Shown: piece by piece, positions 61,001 through 64,000 of the stretch
How positions within the stretch are numbered: position 1 is the stretch's first letter
Layout of the letters: every line of letters begins with the position of its first letter
DNA from: Asterias rubens
Lineage: Eukaryota > Echinodermata > Asteroidea > Forcipulatida > Asteriidae
NCBI RefSeq assembly: GCF_902459465.1
Contig: NC_047083.1
Coordinates: 6,501,526 to 6,565,525, forward strand
Length of the DNA: 64,000 nucleotides
Reading direction: 5' to 3'
The notes under the pieces: model-generated
The model's database searches: none
Told to the model about the DNA's origin: nothing
Seen by the model: the letters and a program-made list of their open reading frames with translations, nothing else
Program-made: the position numbers and the translations under genes

Positions 61001-62822
61001 GTTACCAACTACATTTTGTACTCTCATTGCATGTTTGCGTCGTGTGAAAGCTTGCGAAATCTCTGAATCTCATCCCATTTGTGATGAACCACTTTGTTAG
61101 TTCTGAGGACTTTTCCAACACAGTTGATTCTCCGCGATTTGCCCAGGTGTCGGCCTTTCTCTTCAGCGTTACAACATCTGACAATTTGTTGTGAAGCACC
61201 TACAAATTCAATGAAACAAGGTCAACTAACTTCACTATCTGAGCAGGCGAGAAACTTCGCCTTCGACTGATTCCCCTTTGCCTCCGACTGATTCCCCTTT
61301 GCCTCCTCCTCGCGTTGAACGGTCTTCCTCCTTGCTTTAGTGTGGCTCTCCATGTTTGCAGGGTGACAAATATCTTCTAAATGACTGTAGCCAGTCCAGT
61401 CACCGTACAAATACTCGTTCTGGACAATGAGATCACGCTCCAGTGAATTACATAACAAATCCATGACTGTTCAGCTCAAGCGCGTTCCCGCTTAAGAGGG
61501 CGTTTCGAGAGGTTTAGTAAGCAACGCGGTAGTAAAGCGATAAGAATGCTTCGTGAATAACACGTAAGGGCTTACTAAAGTCTTACTAAAGTCTTACTTA
61601 GAGCCACGTAAGTGACCGATTTACGAGGGCTTCATGAATAAGGCCCCTGGTTCTTGATAATTTTACCGAGACGAAGTCGAGGTAAATTATCACGAACCAG
61701 GCCTCGGCGGATTTAAACCACTAGTTGAAAACCGATTCAACACACTTGATTCCCATTCATAAATACCTTTTTCGGTCAAAAACATCAACACTTTTTGGTC
61801 AACAAGTAAAATAAATGCAAAAATTATAACTGTTCAATGACTTCTTTCAACACAACACCCCTCCAGCTATGAATGGTAAAGCCCTCCGCCGCCCTCGGGT
61901 AAACAACTCCTTATAAGGGAATGATGTGCGCGTCGCGCGTATCGCGTGATGTGGCACAACTGTTTCAGCCGTTGCTCTCGACCAATAGGAATGAAGAAAA
62001 TGTCTTATAAGAGCAGGTGCAAGCTCGCGTGTCACGCCCATGTTTTAACACTTTTTACTGGTCATAAACAAAGGTTTATACACACCCACGTGACGCGCTC
62101 TCCACCAATAGGAATGGCGAAACTGTCTGAGGTATTTATGAATGTATTATTATTATTATTAAAAAACACTCGGTAAAATATGTATGGACATTATCAGCGT
62201 GTTATATCCAATTATAATATCTGTCTTGGATGATTGATTTCAGATTGCTGCCGGAGTTGCTGCCGGAGCCACTGCTACTGCAGGCATCTTGGCTTCGGTT
62301 CTTACTTTTGGAGCATCTTTGTACGTAGCAGCTGCCGCAGTTGGTGCTTTAAGTGGCACAGTCGCACTTACATACTTTGTAGGTTTCATCATCGCTGCAT
62401 CAACTACCTGGCTCATACGACATAGAGCACCCGAAAAAACAAAGCGTGACGTCAAAAAAACCAAAAGACTTCGAATGGCATTGGACGCCGTCAACTCAAC
62501 AACAATGCAGTTAGGGGGTTCTGGTTTCATAAGGCAAGGTTCTGCTTTAAACTTGGTCGACGCAATATCCCATATCCCACGTGACATTAAGCCTGATCTT
62601 AATACTATATTTAACATAATTTCACTCCCGCTTGATTTTGACGATGTGATTTCACCTGCCATTACTGTTAACAAAACCGACATAAATGACGTTGTTCAAG
62701 CAATTTACAATGCGTCTAGTGTGATTCAGAGTATGAAAGAAAAAGACATTAATTCGTATATAACTCAGGTGAAAAGGGAATTTGGAATTCATGCTCGGCA
62801 TAAAGTATCCTTATTAGACTAG
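28055..62822 (+). CDS. Protein with two TRADD-N-like domains, coiled coil and APOL-like membrane domain, 8 exons, 573 aa
   Basis: Exons: 28055-28067, 44844-44945, 47198-47536, 49520-49621, 50349-50456, 51095-51427, 55699-55844 and 62244-62822. All introns are GT-AG. Phases are 1 throughout until the last intron (phase 0), and the total is 1722 nt. Residues 39-151 and 222-332 are two related domains that share LxxLW, about 28-30 residues, then Y+xGCxFF. This matches the TRADD N-terminal (TRADD-N) pattern of an LW-type helix and a final Tyr-Cys segment. Residues 333-381 are a charged amphipathic helix. Residues 382-437 hold two Ala/Gly-rich hydrophobic stretches, followed by a helical tail ending in DVVQAIYNASSVIQSM, like apolipoprotein-L proteins. 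TRADD-N mediates death-receptor and NF-kB signalling; APOL proteins insert into membranes. A membrane-active cell-death or immune effector is inferred, not shown. Exon 1 is the weakest part. Confidence 0.78.
28246..28312. mobile_element. Half copy of the 21551-type foldback element
   Basis: It matches the right half of 21551-21701 (acgttcgtcctgg..., gtcgaccc, cgaacgcaccc). It lies within a degenerate TTAA-type element whose right end is at 28595. Confidence 0.6.
28640..29398. repeat. Left subterminal array of the CACTA element, 43-bp units
   Basis: Roughly 14 units of 43-44 bp, each with gggataatgtaaccgatatt followed by accccatttacccaatatta. More diverged ATATTACC repeats precede it (28640-28790). 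Each unit has two to three ATATTACC-type motifs, the probable transposase-binding sites. Confidence 0.85.
30004..30352 (-). mobile_element. tRNA-derived SINE-like insertion flanked by 29-bp direct repeats
   Basis: The direct repeats are 30004-30032 and 30324-30352, beginning TTTTAAAGTTGAACAAAG. The minus strand at 30028-30098 is tRNA-like: D-arm AGCTCAGTTGGTAGAGCT, anticodon loop ATGGTAA (GGT) and B box GGTTCGAGTCC. The acceptor stem is only partly paired, so a SINE head or tRNA relic is more likely than a working gene. Confidence 0.6.
30475..30951. mobile_element. 477-bp foldback element inside the CACTA element
   Basis: The outer arms (cagtcaaagaccaatt... and aattggtctttgactg) and inner arms (gacagcgcagttga / tcaactgcgctgtc; catcaaaatcag / ctgagtttgatg) are inverted along almost the whole length. 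Confidence 0.72.
31279..31845 (-). CDS. Second gene of the CACTA element (last two exons)
   Basis: Minus-strand exons 31845-31612 and 31511-31279 join in frame across a GT-AG intron (donor CAAG|GTACG, acceptor CTTAG|CAATA). The first exon encodes ESWTLVKYLLDATYDLIPFHWV and then a Cys/Trp/Pro segment (CQRAWFPVKG). This resembles the short domain of invertebrate transposon-associated proteins that often precede DUF4806, but I am not sure. The last exon is acidic and serine-rich (SSDSDEHSSNSEELD) and ends KSKP. The 5' exons are not located. It lies downstream of the transposase on the same strand and could be a separate gene or alternative 3' exons of it. Its role is unknown; accessory DNA-binding proteins are known in plant CACTA elements. 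Confidence 0.55.
32276..34903 (-). CDS. CACTA/EnSpm-type transposase with N-terminal proline-rich repeats, about 875 aa
   Basis: A single long open frame. A splice acceptor (AATTTTCAG) sits just upstream at about 34949, so a 5' exon exists. The first in-frame ATG is 34903 (MDEDEYIRKEKRRE). Residues about 1-50 are basic. Residues about 90-280 are 19 units of a D-x-P-G-P-A-S-P-G-Y decapeptide. An acidic stretch follows (SSDEEADD). The conserved transposase core has GVDGVLIFDSSN, CIVCDAPARAF with a zinc-binding-like HSCERCRAK, IPGFDMIHGFALDYMHMVCLGV and NVHHLLHLADVAEKHG. These are the DxD/CDAPAR/DYMH blocks of animal EnSpm (tnp2-like) transposases, which cut and paste the element. The core has no stop or frameshift, so the copy looks intact or recently active. 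Confidence 0.87.
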   Translation of the reverse strand: MDEDEYIRKEKRREQKAKWAKKKRDALRIVSVLEEVRRRPICADAPGTSAPGPSNPVNGVSSPVNPDSSDGTSDEEGSTDHAVHVVVDEDTPGPVSPGYDTPGPASPGYDTPGPRSPGYDTPDPLSPGYDDPSPASPGYDNLGPASPGYDDPGPASPGYDTPGPASPGYDTPDPFCPGYDDPSPASPGYDNLGPASPSYDDPGPASPGHGDPGPASPGYDDPGPVSPGYGDPGSASPGYDDPGPASPGYDDPGRASPGSDTSGPASPGYDNPGPASPGSVSHGYNTHDGSSDEEADDNRVVYVKEVDVEEAATEAEFFKRSLRELFGRTSLSRTEQQYLLGLFNRAGVQGLPKDPRTLLCTPGSVNINPSYFGVEYHWFGIDDQLTRALDYLVRPLRLDEEIKLMIGVDGVLIFDSSNVNSWPVLVSVENDQSLNKIFPLCATMGGKPSCVSYVHQCVDELSSLLRNGFVYRGNHHQVCLMCIVCDAPARAFMKSIMGHMAGHSCERCRAKAIKVDGRMVFYRTENFDLQSDDTFRRKDYTDHHNSRCIDSPWLNIPGFDMIHGFALDYMHMVCLGVVKRLTDFWMNRQFNRTAFHLDQVAVADINRKLMRMKVTMPFNFARKPRSLEKISRYKATEYRTLLLYTGPVAFKGVLRPTYYNHFLLLSVAIGLLVSERTARLQIDYARDLLTLFVKKAFRLYGDTFVVYNVHHLLHLADVAEKHGSLENCSAFKFENFLGQLKKKVRPGHKPLVQLAKRLRENPIKSNTWKQEKLSVKAPNNVYLTATGEIIELAEKADDGTYIYRRYTRLRPAVAAPVDTTLVGFLECPNGNLFLSFPTDMGDTKIVAKVWKHTVPGVNRVLFLVLNHCSAFAHNT
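34064..34633 (-). repeat. 30-bp coding minisatellite, 19 units
   Basis: Nineteen in-frame 30-bp units encode the decapeptide DxPGPASPGY, all within the transposase frame. Unit differences (DT/DD/DN/GD; GP/DP/SP) recur in the same order in neighbouring blocks, which suggests block duplication. Confidence 0.92.
34950..37697. other. CACTA interior upstream of the transposase
   Basis: AT-rich. A good minus-strand donor (AACAG|GTAAGC, exon end 36992) follows a GC-rich stretch (36992-37080) and may be the 5' UTR exon that joins the acceptor at 34949. No other gene seen. Confidence 0.4.
37698..39770. repeat. Right subterminal array of the CACTA element, 154-bp units
   Basis: Thirteen full 154-bp units (starts 37745, 37899, ... 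39593) plus partial ends, with few substitutions. Each unit contains ATCACCCTGTTG...CAACAGGGTGAT (a 12-bp stem) and GGTAATAT/ACCGATATTAC words. Because 154 is not a multiple of 3, staggered 93-codon open frames appear in every unit; they are not genes. Confidence 0.93.
40036..40351. other. Intron 1 flank of the CACTA element
   Basis: AT-rich. 40277-40340 contains a small inverted pair (aatgcccgaggtg... / ...gagggcatt). No gene. Confidence 0.4.
40352..41698. mobile_element. Inverted-repeat element with about 65-bp arms and a nested TTAA MITE
   Basis: 40352-40415 and 41636-41698 are inverted copies (aatcccacacctgtgacgtc and its complement) with few mismatches. 40760-41150 is a TTAA MITE inserted between the arms. 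(AAAC)n lies at 40728-40754. Confidence 0.68.
40760..41150. mobile_element. TTAA-type MITE, AAGGCAGTGGACACT family
   Basis: TTAAAGGCAGTGGACACTAT...ATAGTGTCCACTGTCTTTAA, with TTAA at both ends; 391 bp, noncoding. Related to 55924-56269 and 11072-11428. Confidence 0.82.
41749..42593. mobile_element. TTAAAGTCACCTGG-type element, long diverged copy
   Basis: The left end TTAAAGTCACCTGGAAATGG and the right end ATTTCCAGGTGACTTT are conserved, but the right TTAA is lost. At about 845 bp it is almost twice the length of the other two copies. The extra middle sequence (about 41990-42330) could be the ancestral interior or a further insertion. Confidence 0.7.
42594..44843. other. Intron 1, 3' part
   Basis: No exon or element recognised with confidence. 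43938-43977 is a small GC-rich hairpin. Confidence 0.35.
44844..44945 (+). CDS. TRADD-N/APOL-like gene exon 2 (basic leader)
   Basis: Acceptor GTTGCAG|ATGAAAG, donor TATA|GTAAGT, 102 nt, phase 1 to 1. It encodes a Lys/Ser-rich charged segment (RKTKERIEQSKKAS). Too short for simple ORF searches. Confidence 0.7.
45360..45425. repeat. Poly-G-rich tracts in intron 2
   Basis: G-runs at about 45359-45374 and 45416-45423, with potential G-quadruplex character. Confidence 0.6.
45472..46216. mobile_element. MITE with TGGGTNGATTTCACAAAGAGT ends (intron 2)
   Basis: The left end tgggtggatttcacaaagag and the right end ctctttgtgaaatcgaccca are inverted. The left side then carries further inverted words (ttaggactagtcc). 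Noncoding interior. Confidence 0.68.
46250..47197. other. Intron 2, 3' part
   Basis: 46260-46450 is a repeat that recurs inverted at 51720-51970 (shared tgacatgtgt and aattctcgat words). A 40-bp direct duplication lies at about 46610-46665 (aaaccaagccatntgtgtatcccttgttg). No exon. Confidence 0.45.
47198..47536 (+). CDS. TRADD-N/APOL-like gene exon 3 (first TRADD-N-like domain)
   Basis: Acceptor CGCACAG|AACTAT, donor AGAG|GTTTGT, 113 codons, phase 1 to 1. Residues 39-151. Predicted strand-helix start (IQVYPVKQEGKEVQEEL), then LRQLWNSF (109-113) and DDYRDGCRFF (138-147). Confidence 0.82.
47537..49519. other. Intron 3
   Basis: It contains two related degenerate repeats (about 47760-47990 and 48540-49000) built of CTTACGAA/GCGAATGTTGC words in both orientations. 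48397-48427 resembles one arm of the 21417 element. No exon seen. Confidence 0.4.
49520..49621 (+). CDS. TRADD-N/APOL-like gene exon 4 (linker)
   Basis: Acceptor TTGTAG|ATGG, donor CAGG|GTGAGT, 34 codons, phase 1 to 1. Disordered Thr/Ser/Glu/Pro linker (ASTPNESVVDEEQPHLPG). Confidence 0.72.
49816..49951. mobile_element. 136-bp foldback element
   Basis: gagtgcgttttggcgacccc and its approximate complement (ggttggggtcgacaaaacgc) at the two ends. Confidence 0.6.
49994..50238. mobile_element. GGGCCCAATTTCAT-type MITE (intron 4)
   Basis: 245 bp; ends GGGCCCAATTTCATAGAGCT and its inverted copy. Subterminal tgcttaagca hairpins are present at both ends. Confidence 0.8.
50349..50456 (+). CDS. TRADD-N/APOL-like gene exon 5 (hydrophobic Asn/Gln-rich segment)
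   Basis: Acceptor AATCTAG|AAAC, donor TTTTG|GTAAGA, 36 codons, phase 1 to 1. It encodes a short hydrophobic segment (YYLQNCQILLGPSSGN) between the two TRADD-N-like domains. It vaguely resembles RHIM-type amyloid motifs but does not match the core consensus. Confidence 0.7.
50457..51094. other. Intron 5
   Basis: AT-rich; nothing recognised. Confidence 0.4.
51095..51427 (+). CDS. TRADD-N/APOL-like gene exon 6 (second TRADD-N-like domain)
   Basis: Acceptor AAATCAG|GTTC, donor AGAG|GTTAGA (weak), 111 codons, phase 1 to 1. Residues 222-332. It contains GSVKLNVRVYSKKGLEKLWHLYCSG (in part 275-299) and EYKAGCAFF (320-328), the best match to the TRADD-N pattern. Confidence 0.82.
51428..52180. other. 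Intron 6, 5' part
   Basis: 51720-51970 is an inverted relative of 46260-46450. It contains a 20-bp perfect palindrome, AATTCTCGATATCGAGAATT, at about 51871-51890. Confidence 0.45.
52331..52560 (+). pseudogene. Possible first exon of a transposon-type gene (frameshifted)
   Basis: ATG at 52331 begins MSDGSGSWENHSIDEEKAF, an acidic Ser-rich leader, which stops at 52469. In a shifted frame the sequence continues acidic and ends near DDRRLKTDW at a donor (GACTG|GTAAGG, about 52561). The leader-plus-DDR..TDW layout resembles first exons of the P2X7-like zinc-domain genes abundant in some marine invertebrates. I could not find a convincing next exon. Confidence 0.25.
53050..53132. repeat. 26-bp tandem repeat, three units
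   Basis: Three copies of ttgttaataattttgtatga followed by attctt. Confidence 0.8.
53383..53541. mobile_element. 159-bp foldback element
   Basis: Near-perfect inverted repeat from aattttataagcc to ggcttataaaatt, with centre around 53470 (ttcaaattgattaatttaat). It contains the ggtggttcaaattgatt word, which is also repeated just outside at 53545. Confidence 0.72.
54005..54725 (+). repeat. 350-bp tandem duplication containing two GGGCCCAATTTCAT-type elements
   Basis: Two units about 350 bp apart (element starts 54087 and 54437) share both element (54087-54342; 54437-54692) and flanking poly-C/poly-A sequence, so the duplication happened after insertion. Confidence 0.75.
54760..55698. other. Intron 6, 3' part
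   Basis: Nothing recognised apart from a CpG-richer patch near 55080-55330. Confidence 0.35.
55699..55844 (+). CDS. TRADD-N/APOL-like gene exon 7 (amphipathic helix)
   Basis: Acceptor TTTTGCAG|GCC, donor AAG|GTAAAC, 146 nt, phase 1 to 0. It encodes a charged heptad-like helix (KLAFEVEELQEAASEH, IVKLLNDLAEELQNQ) just before the membrane segments. Confidence 0.78.
55924..56269. mobile_element. TTAA-type MITE, AAGGCAGTGGACACT family
   Basis: TTAA at both ends; inverted GGCAGTGGACACTATTGGTA / ACCAACAGTGTCCAGTG. Confidence 0.78.
56740..56958 (+). mobile_element. L2-like LINE 3' end fragment
   Basis: It resembles the terminal LLK/FK-type peptide region and ends in gttaaaggcgctatatcaat, a typical 3' end of L2/CR1 elements. 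Short and degenerate. Confidence 0.4.
56962..57278 (+). mobile_element. Harbinger-like MITE (deletion derivative), 317 bp
   Basis: TIRs GGGGCCTTATTCATGAAGCC...GGCTTCATGAATAAGGCCCC. The interior keeps the first codons of the Myb-like frame of the neighbouring element (ATG 57109, MDLLCNPLERDLIVQNEYLY) joined directly to its 3' part (gatttcgcaagctttcacac). Confidence 0.8.
57660..57862 (-). mobile_element. Second L2-like LINE 3' fragment
   Basis: Minus-strand translation SAAPSLWNDLPDHVKLSPSI, with a following FKTSLKPHL, is the conserved C-terminal end of L2/CR1 polyproteins. It abuts the (TAT)n tail of the larger LINE, so it is a separate insertion. Confidence 0.6.
57981..58394 (-). pseudogene. 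LINE polyprotein C-terminal region
   Basis: It encodes HINNIVPLSSYHIRNIGKIR... then HKALNGKAPHYISELLQVY and ENDs with the APRIWNSLPLNLRS segment, all standard for L2/CR1 C-termini. The usual stretch between FVTSRLD and KLMLIVHKAL (normally starting YCNSLLYG-like) is absent, so there is an in-frame deletion. Confidence 0.75.
58391..59302 (-). pseudogene. LINE reverse transcriptase, internally deleted
   Basis: The catalytic palm is present: LLDLSAAFDTVDH, SVPQGSVLGP and the YADD box (YHVYADDTQLY), followed by LKLNDDKTEFLLFG. Upstream, a linker (ILDKYAPWKTRSVKVR, RQLERKWRK) runs straight into SYMDNGNLTALVLLDLSAAF. The N-terminal fingers of the polymerase are therefore missing, a large in-frame deletion. 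A frameshift separates it from the endonuclease frame. Confidence 0.82.
59218..60510 (-). pseudogene. LINE AP-endonuclease with N-terminal signal-like and 2A-like sequence
   Basis: The likely start is ATG 60510 (MEVSILFILSLLARPLYC), a hydrophobic signal-peptide-like leader. Then GDIATNPGP at 60262-60285 fits the 2A ribosome-skipping consensus D(V/I)ExNPGP, except that the Glu is Ala. After a basic Pro-rich stretch (HRGKKAGRRRTVHKPP), the endonuclease begins (LSLCVLNTQSICNKYDDF), with LVAVSETWL, GGGVAILYR, EIIITGDFNIHVDD and LPGLSDHYAV. It would nick target DNA. The frame ends just after IKSRQWKHV, where a frameshift separates it from the polymerase. Confidence 0.8.
61002..61464 (-). pseudogene. 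Myb/SANT-like DNA-binding protein of the Harbinger-like element, broken
   Basis: Reading from ATG 61464: MDLLCNSLERDLIVQNEYLY, a basic repeat (AKGNQSEAKGNQSKAK), then FLACSDSEVS. A one-base shift is needed to continue with KLVDLVSLNL, a stop, VLHNKLSDVVTLKRKADTWA. This is the Myb/SANT-like helix pattern found in the second gene of PIF/Harbinger transposons, where it binds the element ends and recruits the transposase. The third helix region is degraded. Confidence 0.62.
61650..62243. other. Intron 7, 3' part
   Basis: 61656-61700 has an inverted pair (ggttcttgataattt / aaattatcacgaacc). 61910-62110 contains a similar word pair (ccaataggaatg). No gene. Confidence 0.4.
62244..62822 (+). CDS. 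TRADD-N/APOL-like gene exon 8 (APOL-like membrane domain, stop)
   Basis: Acceptor TTTCAG|ATT, phase 0, 192 codons plus TAG. Residues 382-437 are two Gly/Ala-rich hydrophobic stretches separated by a short GAL/SG turn, then a basic stop-transfer-like segment (RHRAPEKTKRDVKK). The helical tail has DAISHIPRDIKPDL and INDVVQAIYNAS. The hydrophobic hairpin plus C-terminal helices are APOL-like; the resemblance is by pattern, not by alignment. Confidence 0.82.
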   Translation: MAAGVAAGATATAGILASVLTFGASLYVAAAAVGALSGTVALTYFVGFIIAASTTWLIRHRAPEKTKRDVKKTKRLRMALDAVNSTTMQLGGSGFIRQGSALNLVDAISHIPRDIKPDLNTIFNIISLPLDFDDVISPAITVNKTDINDVVQAIYNASSVIQSMKEKDINSYITQVKREFGIHARHKVSLLD

Positions 62823-62828
62823 TTTGTA

Positions 62829-63100
62829 GAAGTGTCGTGGCCGAGCGGTTAAGAGCACCGAATTCAAACTCTGGTGTTTTTGATCAGCAGAGTGTGGGTT
62901 CGAATCCCAAGCCGTGACACTTGTGTCCTTAAGCAAGACACTTAACCATTGCGTCGTCCTACAGATGGGACGTAAACCGCCCCGGTGGGTGAACCCTTAT
63001 AAGGTGCTACATAATTGGGTCTCAGAATTCATCACTTCAATAACCTATCTTTCTGATAGGTGTGTATAAAGTCAGCGCCTTTAGTGCCTTGTTTGGTAGA
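62829..63100 (+). mobile_element. tRNA-Leu-derived SINE
   Basis: The tRNA-like head 62833-62921 has D-arm TGGCCGAGCGGTTAAGAGC, an anticodon loop reading CAA, a long variable arm and B box GGTTCGAATCC. A body beginning cttgtgtccttaagcaagac follows, a tail module common in deuterostome SINEs. It lies in the 3' UTR region of the preceding gene. Confidence 0.7.
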
Positions 63101-63149
63101 TACCTGCGTATTATAAGAATTCGATTATTTTATTATATAAATTTTTGTT

Positions 63150-63310
63150 TTTTACCCATACACACCGATGTGTGTAGCACTGTATACTCAGTATTTTCCC
63201 GAGTCCTGTGAAAAAAATCACAGGCATTTTACTCGGGTGGGATTCGAACCCACGACATTTGTAATTCTAGAGCAGTGTCTTACCAACTAGACCACCGAAA
63301 TTGCCCGGTA
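63150..63310 (-). mobile_element. tRNA-derived SINE (minus strand), with a duplicated fragment
   Basis: On the minus strand, an A-box-like TGGTCTAGTTGG and a B box GGGTTCGAATCCC precede a body that contains TCACAGGACTCGGGAAA. The body piece is repeated at 63411-63482 (plus-strand tacaccgatgtgtgtagcac). Confidence 0.68.
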
Positions 63311-63650
63311 GCTAGAGGCAGTTCGAATCCTATGTTTTAGCAGCGGGTACTGCAAACGATTTAATAGATGTTAAATTTGCATCGTGGATAAAGAATATTA
63401 TTTGTTGGTTTTTACCCATATACACCGATGTGTGTAGCACTGTATACTCAGTACTTTCCCGAGTCCTGTGAAAAAAATCACGCATTATAAGAATTCGATA
63501 ACTTCTATTCTATTAAATTTTATTATACATTTATTATTTTAGTTATTGTCTGGTTTCTGCTGGGTGATGTTGGTGTCATTTTAAGAAAATCTGTCCCCCG
63601 GAGATTCTGTTCCATATTGATTAGACTGTTTTTTAGGTTAACAAAGTTAG

Positions 63651-63656
63651 AATAAA
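63651..63656 (+). terminator. Candidate poly(A) signal for the TRADD-N/APOL-like gene
   Basis: First clear AATAAA downstream of the stop at 62822. It would give an 830-nt 3' UTR that includes two SINEs. Uncertain. Confidence 0.3.
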
Positions 63657-64000
63657 GAAGTAGAAAACGACAACAGATCAACTATAGATCAGTCAACTAC
63701 AGATCTGAGCTCTAATGGTTGGTGTCCGAAGGAAATATGTCCCAGAGATTCTTGTCTCTATTTGGGAAATTAACAAGGGCCGAAAGAGGCTGGTTAACAA
63801 GAGGGTGCTATTAGAAGAAGTATGGTGCACATAATCTCCGGGGGAAGGAATATCATTCCATACCGGCCTGATCAGCCGTATGTCTGGTTCAAAACATAAC
63901 TGCCGTTATTGCTGAGACCGGGCATAACTGCTAAATCAGTTGAAATCGTTAAAGTTATTTTGAGCAGAGTAGTTTAAATTTGCTACGTCACCTGCCGTCG
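63657..64000. other. Right edge, intergenic
   Basis: No gene or repeat recognised. Confidence 0.35.

Larger units (their letters stand above)
57280..61647 (-). mobile_element. PIF/Harbinger-like element, interrupted by a LINE
   Basis: The left end GGGGCCTTATTCATGAAGCC (57280) and the right end, its reverse complement (61628-61647), are the same as in the 317-bp neighbour. The right part carries a broken Myb/SANT-like gene on the minus strand; a transposase gene is missing. The LINE at about 57865-60900 sits inside. Confidence 0.75.

Noticed and set aside
62240..62683. 147-codon minus-strand frame
   Set aside because: Antisense shadow of the APOL-like exon, which has matching splice phase and a sensible hydrophobicity profile.
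62833..62921. Functional tRNA-Leu(CAA) gene
   Set aside because: Anticodon stem is imperfect and the tRNA-like part runs into a SINE body (ccttaagcaagacacttaac).

Overview
The window is eukaryotic DNA: spliced genes with consensus GT-AG introns, AT-rich intergenic sequence and dense, nested transposable elements. DIRS, L2-like and CACTA (EnSpm) elements, tRNA-derived SINEs and many TTAA-flanked inverted-repeat elements, together with a TRADD-N/apolipoprotein-L-like gene and a secreted olfactomedin gene, suggest a marine invertebrate deuterostome. I think an echinoderm, perhaps a sea star, is most likely, because several short repeats resemble families I associate with asteroids. That attribution comes from memory and is not proven here.

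Layout. 1-4228: a DIRS-like tyrosine-recombinase retrotransposon, cut by the window's left edge. 4.2-16.4 kb: a repeat field with nested inverted-repeat elements, SINEs, a 28-unit 81-bp satellite and a three-copy tandem repeat. 16525-23979 (+): a six-exon gene for a secreted 542-residue olfactomedin-domain protein; intron 2 holds a solo LTR with a perfect 5-bp target duplication. 24.1-28.0 kb: intergenic. 28055-62822 (+): an eight-exon gene that I assembled from splice sites and matching reading-frame phases. It predicts a 573-residue protein with two TRADD-N-like domains, a helical/coiled-coil segment and an apolipoprotein-L-like membrane-inserting C-terminus. This is the most interesting item in the window, a plausible invertebrate cell-death or immune effector.

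The long introns of that gene hold most other features. Intron 1 carries an 11.4-kb CACTA/EnSpm-type DNA transposon (28620-40035) with a transposase, a second spliced gene, and very unequal tandem arrays at its two ends (43-bp units and 154-bp units). The last intron carries a PIF/Harbinger-like element (57280-61647) with a broken Myb/SANT-like gene. A decayed L2-like LINE with a 2A-like motif interrupts it, and a short deletion derivative of the same family lies next to it.

The two host genes are in the same orientation about 4 kb apart. Nothing in the sequence ties their functions together.
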